In this document: positions 23,702-30,213 of the stretch, piece after piece
Position numbering within the stretch: position 1 is the first letter of the stretch
How the letters are laid out: every line of letters starts with the position of its first letter
NCBI RefSeq assembly: GCF_023217965.1
Contig: NZ_JALPSC010000001.1
Coordinates: forward strand, 1,116,001 to 1,180,000
Reading direction: 5' to 3'
DNA length: 64,000 nucleotides
Source: Prevotella sp. E13-27
GTDB taxonomy: Bacteria; Bacteroidota; Bacteroidia; Bacteroidales; Bacteroidaceae
The notes under the pieces: generated by a model
The model's input: only the letters and a program-made list of their open reading frames with translations
The model's database searches: none
Told to the model about the DNA's origin: nothing
Translations under genes and position numbers: made by a program

Positions 23702-26575
23702 ATGAGAAACCATTTTCTTTGTTCGCTGCTGTTATGTGCCGTTCTGTCAGTACAGATGCAGGCAGCTGATAACGATAGCCCGCGCTGGAATACTCCTGGT
23801 GCGGGCAATCCGTTTATACCCGGCTATTTCGCCGACCCGACAATCCGTAAGTTCACCGTCAACGACGCTAATGGTAAGCCTCGCGACGTATTTTTCCTAT
23901 ATGCTACTACTGACGGTACTGGCAACGGCTACGGACCGGCACAGGTATGGGCCTCCTACGACTTCCGTAACTGGCAGAACATAGTAATGAACTGGCCTGT
24001 GACGGAAGTGGTGTGGGCACCCGATGTAGTACAACAGCCTGACGGCTCCTTCCGTTACTACTACTGTCGTCCCTGCGAGGTTATAGTAGGCGAGAGCAAG
24101 TCGCCTATCGGACCTTGGCGCAACATCTTGGGTACAAAGCCCGATGCCGTGTTTGTGCCCGACCGCTTTGTCCACAACGCCATCACCCTTGACCCACAGT
24201 TGTTTCGCGACGATGACGGCCAAGAGTATCTCTACTTCTGCACTTGGGGCATCTACAAGGACTTCGGCTGTGGCGTTGCGAAGGTCAACGGCAAGACACT
24301 GGGTGAGAAGAAACTCATACTCAATACCGAGCTGAAGGACATCTTTGAGGCTCCATACGTATTCAAGCGTAACGGCATTTATTATTTTACTTATAGCAGC
24401 GGATCCTGTCACGATGACACCTACCGCGTACAGTATGCCACATCAAAGGTGGGACCGATGGGTCCCTTCGAATATAAGGGCTGCATACTCAAGACCAATG
24501 CCGACCAGACCGTCCATGGTCCCGGCCACCACAGCATCTTGAAGGAGGGTGACCGCTACTACATTGTCTATCACCGCCACAATCTCCCTCGCTCTGTACA
24601 TGGCTTCAACCGTCAGGTATGCATTGACGAGATGAAGTTCGATGCCGAAGGTAACATCCTACCGATTGAGCCAACCCATACTGGTCTTAGTTTAAACTCT
24701 CCACTAGAAAGGGACCTTTCTTTCGGTGCCAAGGTCACTGCCTCTTCTTATTACGACGAGTGGTTCAAACCCGAATATGCTGTCGATGACAACAATGCAA
24801 CGCTATGGAAAGCCCGCGGCACCAACTGGGGACAGGGCGGTCGTGGCGGTAAGCCCGAGTGGTTGCAGATAGACCTTGGCAAGAAGCATACATTTACCGA
24901 GATTTGGACTCAGTTTGAATATCCCACCTTCTTCTATCAGTATAAGATAGAGACCTCGCTCGATGATAAGCAGTGGACGCTCTTCTCCGACCGCACACAG
25001 AACACCACGCAGGGTTCGCCGATGATTGATTACCTCCCCCTAACCCCCTCCGAAGGAGTGGGGACTGGTAAGACAAAGAAGCGTAATGTGAAGGCCCGAT
25101 ATATCCGCATCACGATTACTGACACGCAGAAGAACGGTCATATTCCCGCCATTTGGAACGTAAGGGTATGGAAGGAGGCACCTGAGCTCCCTTATAGCGA
25201 GGAGACAGCTCGTGGCAACGCTTCTTATCCAGGTATGCACAAAAAAGATGTGGAGACCGAGGAGCGAATGAACGCCCATCGTGCCGCTTATCTGCTTAAC
25301 ATAAGTGATGCCGCTCGTCATGAGATGTCTCCTTTCGATGTGGACCATCTCACCACGCCTGCTGGCATCACCTTCCACGCAAACAAGTCACTTCGTGCCC
25401 GCATCAAGGACGGACGCTGGGCGCTGTTCTTCAATGGTTCGCAACATCTCAGCAGCGACCAGCCATTGTCGCGTCTCTATAGCTATAACGCGGCTTATAC
25501 CATCAGCCTCTGGGCATTGCAGACAGAGCCTGACGCTGTAGAGACCGTAGTCTCATTGTCATCGTCGCGTGCCGACCTTGCCACCACGGAGCTGCGTCTT
25601 GGCACCGATCCGCGCACAGGTCTTGTCAACCATAACGGCTCCTTCGAGAGCTATGGTGCGCCTGAGACTGTCAGAAGCGCTGTCGGTCAGTGGCACCATT
25701 GGTTGCTCACCTTCGATGGTTGGATGGAGCGCGTCTATCGTGATGGTGAGCTCGTTCACGAGCAGAACAACTTCATAATGGTTCGTCCCGAGGGCAGGAT
25801 AACCATCGGTGGCGATGCCGACGGAGCCAACCATTTTAAGGGCTATATAAGCGAAGTGCGCATACTGCCTCGTGCTACAACAGCCGAGGAAGCGAAAGAG
25901 AACTTCGAGCGTAGTAAGGACGCCTCACTGCCTTCGCTCGGCGATGACGACTTCGACGAGAGCGATCCTGACAGTCGCTTCACGCTCTCTCCCACGATGA
26001 AGAAGGTGTTTAGTCAGGATGAGGCTCGCCTCTCTGCCCAGACCGCCGACTTCAATAATGACCCGCTCCACAATGGCGCAACAATCCTCAAGGAGGTTGA
26101 GGGCGACTTCGTCCTCATGGCCCACCTCTCTGACATGGAGGGCCTCCAGACCCATAGCGTCAAAGGCTACAACGAAGCAGGCATCTTCTTAAGAGAAGAG
26201 TTGGCTACCGCTACAGATTCTGTTCAGGCATCCAATGCTGTAGCAAACTCTAAACTCTCCACTCTAAACTCTCCACTAATCCATCTCGGAGTCTTCCCTC
26301 TCTACAATTGTGGTAACATGCTAACGGTTCTATCTCCACAGGGCCGTCCGCAGTTCCCTAATTCCAAGGGCTACGACTTCGACCCAATACTGCAGTTTGA
26401 GCGACGCGGCAACCAACTCTTCGCCCGCACCAGTCGTGATGGCGTGAAGTGGACCAACATGCCCGGTTCGCCCATCGAGGTGAGCAGCAAGAAGCTGTCG
26501 CTCGGCATTTATCAGACCACCTATACTCCCACCACGTCGTGGGCCATACTCAAAGATATCGTTATCTATCAATAA
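23702..26575 (+). CDS. GH43 glycosidase with discoidin and LamG modules
   Basis: 957 residues, exported. The five-bladed GH43 domain (about 30-330) shows the three expected acids: Asp45 in FADPTI, Asp164 in LDPQLFRDDDG and Glu216 in IFEAPYVFKRNG. An F5/8 type C (discoidin) module (about 340-495) and a LamG/concanavalin-like module (about 545-735) follow, then a beta domain with the DUF1349-like end SLGIYQTTYTPTTSWAILKD. Substrates in GH43 are mostly alpha-L-arabinofuranosides or beta-xylosides; the locus favours arabinose. Two repeat insertions (25034-25067 and 26244-26278) are in frame within linkers. Last gene of its operon. Confidence 0.9.
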   Translation: MRNHFLCSLLLCAVLSVQMQAADNDSPRWNTPGAGNPFIPGYFADPTIRKFTVNDANGKPRDVFFLYATTDGTGNGYGPAQVWASYDFRNWQNIVMNWPVTEVVWAPDVVQQPDGSFRYYYCRPCEVIVGESKSPIGPWRNILGTKPDAVFVPDRFVHNAITLDPQLFRDDDGQEYLYFCTWGIYKDFGCGVAKVNGKTLGEKKLILNTELKDIFEAPYVFKRNGIYYFTYSSGSCHDDTYRVQYATSKVGPMGPFEYKGCILKTNADQTVHGPGHHSILKEGDRYYIVYHRHNLPRSVHGFNRQVCIDEMKFDAEGNILPIEPTHTGLSLNSPLERDLSFGAKVTASSYYDEWFKPEYAVDDNNATLWKARGTNWGQGGRGGKPEWLQIDLGKKHTFTEIWTQFEYPTFFYQYKIETSLDDKQWTLFSDRTQNTTQGSPMIDYLPLTPSEGVGTGKTKKRNVKARYIRITITDTQKNGHIPAIWNVRVWKEAPELPYSEETARGNASYPGMHKKDVETEERMNAHRAAYLLNISDAARHEMSPFDVDHLTTPAGITFHANKSLRARIKDGRWALFFNGSQHLSSDQPLSRLYSYNAAYTISLWALQTEPDAVETVVSLSSSRADLATTELRLGTDPRTGLVNHNGSFESYGAPETVRSAVGQWHHWLLTFDGWMERVYRDGELVHEQNNFIMVRPEGRITIGGDADGANHFKGYISEVRILPRATTAEEAKENFERSKDASLPSLGDDDFDESDPDSRFTLSPTMKKVFSQDEARLSAQTADFNNDPLHNGATILKEVEGDFVLMAHLSDMEGLQTHSVKGYNEAGIFLREELATATDSVQASNAVANSKLSTLNSPLIHLGVFPLYNCGNMLTVLSPQGRPQFPNSKGYDFDPILQFERRGNQLFARTSRDGVKWTNMPGSPIEVSSKKLSLGIYQTTYTPTTSWAILKDIVIYQ
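25034..25067. repeat. GC-rich palindromic element inside GH43
   Basis: CTCCCCCTAACCCCCTCCGA followed by AGGAGTGGGGACT, translated as LPLTPSEGVGTG in a loop of the discoidin module. The reverse complement aligns with the elements in prmC and in the 16359-19325 gene. Confidence 0.75.
26244..26278. repeat. ACTCTCCACTCTAA-type repeat inside GH43
   Basis: Two copies of CTCTAAACTCTCCACT in tandem, translated as SKLSTLNSPL in a linker. A single copy, AACTCTCCACT, occurs earlier in the same gene near 24698. Confidence 0.75.
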
Positions 26576-26856
26576 TTCAAGTTTCGGATGTAAACAACTT
26601 GTTGTCTGTCAAGTAATTCTTGATCAATAAAAAACACATCCGAAAGTTCAGTCAGATAAGTTTTCCACTAATTCCGTTACCCTTTCAGGTATCTAATCTC
26701 TTTAATGGCAAAAACATAAAAAATAATCTTAACGATAACTGTTTCAAGTTTTTGTCAAACAACAAACACTGGGAGGGATTACTGTTTAGACTGAATTGTA
26801 ACATAGTGGAAACAAAGTTGCGATGTGGTTTTGACTGTACTATCTTACAAAGTCGA

Positions 26857-26933
26857 CGACTTTGATGACCAAACTCGTCGACTTTGGTCACCAAACTCGT
26901 CGACTTTGGTCACCAAACTCGTCGAGTTTGGTT
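26857..26933. repeat. 22-bp tandem array with TTTGGTCACCAAA palindromes
   Basis: Three 22-bp units (26857-26878, 26879-26900, 26901-26922) and a partial fourth, each containing the palindrome TTTGGTCACCAAA (first copy slightly diverged) joined by CTCGTCGA. They lie in the 746-bp gap between convergent operons. The flanking 26576-26856 and 26934-27095 sequence is AT-rich, with only short unconvincing open frames and no other recognisable signal. Confidence 0.85.
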
Positions 26934-27095
26934 TTCAGCTTACTCAGAACTGGATTACAAAACTTCTAGTAGCGGATTACAAGATAGACAGAACTACTCA
27001 GCTTCGGAAGTTGAAATTACTCAACTTTCGCATATATAAAAATCTTTTCCGCACCAGTGAATTACTATTTTGTGTAACTACAAAAAATAGCCGCT

Positions 27096-27185
27096 CTATT
27101 GGAAAAAACTAAAAATCCAATAGGGAAATTATTTTTTCCCAATAGGGAAATTAAAATCGGGGTATTTTTCATGTCATTCCAATAG
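27096..27185. repeat. CCAATAGGGAAATTA repeats and inverted copies
   Basis: CTATTGG (27096-27102) pairs with CCAATAG (27117-27123). CCAATAGGGAAATTA recurs at 27139-27153 and CCAATAG again near 27179. These can form alternative hairpins next to the terminator. Function unclear. Confidence 0.65.
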
Positions 27186-27192
27186 AAAAAGG

Positions 27193-27238
27193 AAAAAGCC
27201 ATTTCCAAACTCATTTTCGAGTTAAGAAATGGCTTTTT
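27193..27238. terminator. Bidirectional terminator between convergent operons
   Basis: AAAAAGCCATTTC (27193-27205) is perfectly complementary to GAAATGGCTTTTT (27226-27238). The A-run/T-run ends make it a Rho-independent terminator in both directions, suited to the converging 23702-26575 and 27322-29772 genes. Confidence 0.9.
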
Positions 27239-27321
27239 CTTTGCTTTTAGAGGGTATTCAACTTACAGATTGAAAGTTGTTATGTTGTGAATTTGCATTT
27301 TAACACACCCTCGTGGGTCTT

Positions 27322-29772
27322 TTATTTCACCATCTTCTTTCCATCGATGATGTAGAGACCACGCTGAGCGTTTACTACGCGGCGACCCTGCAGGTCATAG
27401 ATTGCACCATCAGTTTTTGCAGTATTCACTGTAGCGATGCCAGTCTCATAGACCTGTGGTGAAACGAACTTCACAGCATATACATACTGGCGGTTGTTCA
27501 CCTCGAAGCAGAACTGAGCGTCAACGCTGAAGTCTTCAGCAACAGCATTGTTGGCACCAACATTGATGACTTGTTTTGTACCATCTTCATCAATATAGAT
27601 GTAGATGTCGCCATAGCCGTCGTAACCGCCGTCAAGACCGAAGGCGAGTCCGGTAGTGCAGTTCTGACCCTCGCCGTAAGCGCCGTCCTTCATGCCGCGG
27701 AGGTAGTAGTTGTCGCTGTTGAGCAGGTCGGCAACAGTGACAGGAGCAGCCTCGGTGCTGAGTGCAGTAGCAGCCTTTGAAAGGTCTATCTCGAAGCCAG
27801 CTTCATTGGTGCTTACAGGCAGAACGATGTTCTCTGTGCCAACTACTTCCTTCTGTTCGAGTGTCTCCACGAAGCTAATCTGGAACTTGAAGGTGATCAT
27901 CTTCTCAGTCTCTTCGTTCACGAGGAACAGTGTGCTCTTGAATACATCGCCCACGGCAGGCTGGCTAGGCATCTGACAACCACGGAACTTACCATCGGCA
28001 TATACGATTCCCATGTAGCAGCTGTTGCCCCATGTGGTGCGGAAGCCTTCCTTAGACAGCCAGAAGCCAGGCTTCGGGTCGCAGCTCCACTTCTTGGTGT
28101 ACTGACCTTCAACGGCAGCGATTGAATCGACGTTCAAACCATAAAGCACAGGGCTGGCCGTGCCGATGAGGGCCTCGAGGTCTTCGCCGCTGATGGTGCC
28201 GAGATCGTTCATCGTAAAGTTGTTGTCGAGCAGCTGCTGCAAAATGAAGTTACGTGTAGCAACGCTCTCGAAGTTGTATTCTTTCTTCTCAGCCTCTGCG
28301 ATAGTGATGTGGAGGTTGTACTGGTAGTAGTTCTGACCACCGATGAAATAGAGGGTGATGTTACCTTCGTCGCCCACCTTCAGGTGGTCAGGAAAATGGC
28401 CGAGGTTCAGTGTGCCATACTTGCTGGTCTCTGCAGGCTCAATGAAGAAGTCGGCATTGTCGCCCCATGAAGTCACATCGCCATTTCTTGTGAACCACCA
28501 GCCACCATTATTGGCTGTAGAGCTGGCGAAATTATCCTTGTCGTCAAGGGCAACGAGCTGGAGTGTAGAAGTTTCAACGCCTAACAGGGCGGCTATAGAA
28601 TCGACATTTACTGTGATAGCGTCAGAGGAGTAGTCTTCGCGTGGCTCCTGTTTCCATTCCTTTGTCTCCTCGCCTACCTTTGTGTAGTCGGCCATACCGT
28701 TACCGGCTTCCACTTCCTCGATGTTAACGTTAACCTTTAGCTTATAGGCTTTCTCGCCATAGAGGAAATAGAGGCTTGCAAAAAGCTTCTCGCCACCCTT
28801 CAGTGTACCGGGATACTGACCTAAGCTAGCTGTTAGTGTGTCGGTTGCTACGTCAAACTTAATACTTTCAATATAGAAGCAGTCATTATTGTTGTAACCT
28901 GTAGCAGATACTTCACCAGTTAGATCACCGTCTTCGTTCTTGATTTGGCGGAACCACCAGCTGGGAGCTTCGCCGGCAGTACTCTTGTTGGTCAGAGAGT
29001 CCTTCTTCAAACCAGCGTTGTCACCGTCAGTGATATACTGAGTGGTGTACAGAATGGCATCCAAATTCTCGGCATCGGTCAGCACTTCGGTGTTGGTGAT
29101 ACCCAGCAGGTTAGCCAGACCTTCGAGCTTCACAGCAATGATGTCTGGATCATAGCCGGTGCGAGGCTTCTGTGTGACGGTGAGCTCAGTCTCACCCACG
29201 AAGCTTGTCAGCTCGCTCTCCAAGATCGTCTTAGGAGCAAGAATCTCTACCTCGGGCTTAGCAATGACGTTGAGAGTCAGAGCGAATGTTGCCTCCTTGC
29301 TGTTGAACTTCAACTTCAGGGTAGCAGTAGCTGTTTCACCGCCCTGCATCTTCTCTGGCATCTGACCAACATAAAAAGCGAAGACATCGCCTTCCACATC
29401 AGGACTTGCAAAGAACTTTGCGTTGTCGCCCCAGCCAACAGGGTTACCTGTAGCGTCCATCCAGAAGCCGTGGTTGTCGGCCTCAGTAGCAGCAGTCCAA
29501 GCCACATCCTGGCCATCTACCACAGAATAGAGCAGAATGGGATCGGGGGTTTCAGCATTGATGTAAGCGCGGATGGCCGGAGCCAGCGTTGCGGTGTCAG
29601 TGCCAAGTGCCGTAGCTACTTCTGTTAAGTTGAACTCGTAGGCAATAGCCTCATAACCCTTTGTGGGATACTGCTCATGAGCCAGACTGAACTGTGCCTG
29701 TGCGCTCACGCCTGTAAACAGACATGCTGCCGCAACGAGCACTTTTCTTAAATAAGTAGAAAGTCTTAACAT
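27322..29772 (-). CDS. Secreted five-repeat DUF4859 protein with secretion tail
   Basis: 816 residues, exported (signal peptide ending about ACLFTGVSAQA). The chain is about five tandem domains of some 130-150 residues, each with the pattern of a V-D-S-I-A-A-L-type helix, a GWWF/GFW segment, a WGDNA/WGNS turn and a closing beta hairpin. These are best read as DUF4859 domains (about 35-175, 185-370, 375-500, 505-670, 675-790). The end IYDLQGRRVVNAQRGLYIID is a type-IX-like sorting tail. There are no catalytic motifs; it is probably a surface or released binding protein. Divergent from the main SusCD operon and next to the shared two-part repeat. Confidence 0.8.
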   Translation of the reverse strand: MLRLSTYLRKVLVAAACLFTGVSAQAQFSLAHEQYPTKGYEAIAYEFNLTEVATALGTDTATLAPAIRAYINAETPDPILLYSVVDGQDVAWTAATEADNHGFWMDATGNPVGWGDNAKFFASPDVEGDVFAFYVGQMPEKMQGGETATATLKLKFNSKEATFALTLNVIAKPEVEILAPKTILESELTSFVGETELTVTQKPRTGYDPDIIAVKLEGLANLLGITNTEVLTDAENLDAILYTTQYITDGDNAGLKKDSLTNKSTAGEAPSWWFRQIKNEDGDLTGEVSATGYNNNDCFYIESIKFDVATDTLTASLGQYPGTLKGGEKLFASLYFLYGEKAYKLKVNVNIEEVEAGNGMADYTKVGEETKEWKQEPREDYSSDAITVNVDSIAALLGVETSTLQLVALDDKDNFASSTANNGGWWFTRNGDVTSWGDNADFFIEPAETSKYGTLNLGHFPDHLKVGDEGNITLYFIGGQNYYQYNLHITIAEAEKKEYNFESVATRNFILQQLLDNNFTMNDLGTISGEDLEALIGTASPVLYGLNVDSIAAVEGQYTKKWSCDPKPGFWLSKEGFRTTWGNSCYMGIVYADGKFRGCQMPSQPAVGDVFKSTLFLVNEETEKMITFKFQISFVETLEQKEVVGTENIVLPVSTNEAGFEIDLSKAATALSTEAAPVTVADLLNSDNYYLRGMKDGAYGEGQNCTTGLAFGLDGGYDGYGDIYIYIDEDGTKQVINVGANNAVAEDFSVDAQFCFEVNNRQYVYAVKFVSPQVYETGIATVNTAKTDGAIYDLQGRRVVNAQRGLYIIDGKKMVK

Positions 29773-29849
29773 AAGAAAAATTAATTAGTTAGTGAATAAA
29801 ATAATTATAGGTTGTATTTAAAAATTTAGGTTGCGTTTTAAAACAGTGA

Positions 29850-29880
29850 CAAATGTAGGAAGATTATTTTTATCTTGCAA
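29850..29880 (-). promoter_or_regulatory. Promoter of the DUF4859 protein gene
   Basis: Minus strand: -33 TTG (29878-29880, context TCTTGC), 20-base spacer, -7 TACATTTG (29850-29857). About 78 bases of leader precede the ATG. Confidence 0.7.
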
Positions 29881-29904
29881 GAAAAACCACGTAAAACAGG
29901 CGCT

Positions 29905-29935
29905 TTTAGACGATTTTTTTATTCTTTTAGACGGT
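29905..29935 (-). promoter_or_regulatory. Two-part direct repeat, candidate operator (copy 2)
   Basis: Read on the minus strand: ACCGTCTAAA (29935-29926) and ATCGTCTAAA (29914-29905), 21-base period, identical in half-sites and spacing to copy 1 at 19375-19405, while the 11-base spacers differ. It lies between the divergent promoters of the DUF4859 gene and the SusCD operon, 54 bases from the latter's -33 element. Confidence 0.65.
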
Positions 29936-29989
29936 ATTTTTACGCGCGAAAAATATTTTAGAAAAAAACGAAAAAATTATTGAAAAATG

Positions 29990-30021
29990 TTTGTTTGAAC
30001 TCTTTTTTTAACCTAACTTTG
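29990..30021 (+). promoter_or_regulatory. Promoter of the main SusC/SusD operon
   Basis: -33 TTTG (29990-29993), 20-base spacer, -7 TAACTTTG (30014-30021). Transcription would start near 30028, giving a leader of about 185 bases that contains the small open frame at 30045-30140. Confidence 0.75.
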
Positions 30022-30044
30022 TTGCACAATAACTAATTGAAACC

Positions 30045-30140
30045 ATGACCCAATCTTTTTTCTCAGTATTTTGCATCGCCACAGCAATTGTCTTTGGAAT
30101 GGCAAATGAATCGAAAGCTCAGGAAGTGAAGAACCTGTAA
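30045..30140 (+). CDS. Possible 31-residue leader peptide
   Basis: An ATG 24 bases after the -7 box opens a frame coding 31 residues that look like a complete type I signal peptide (hydrophobic FFSVFCIATAIVFGMA, then a cleavage-like ESKAQ), with only EVKNL remaining before TAA. The frame continues open after the stop (LSATTVEIAFTC), so it may be the decayed start of an exported protein gene. Alternatives are a true leader peptide controlling the operon or chance. There is no further evidence. Confidence 0.35.
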   Translation: MTQSFFSVFCIATAIVFGMANESKAQEVKNL

Positions 30141-30213
30141 CTTTCTGCAACAACTGTAGAGATTGCTTTCACGTGTGTATGTATATAATAATAAAGATAA
30201 AAACAAGAGAATT

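Noticed and set aside
26620..27112. Two overlapping plus-strand frames of 81 and 95 codons in the gap after GH43
   Set aside because: Their translations are largely made by the 22-bp array and AT-rich sequence; no signal peptide, domain or ribosome-binding signal. Treated as non-coding.
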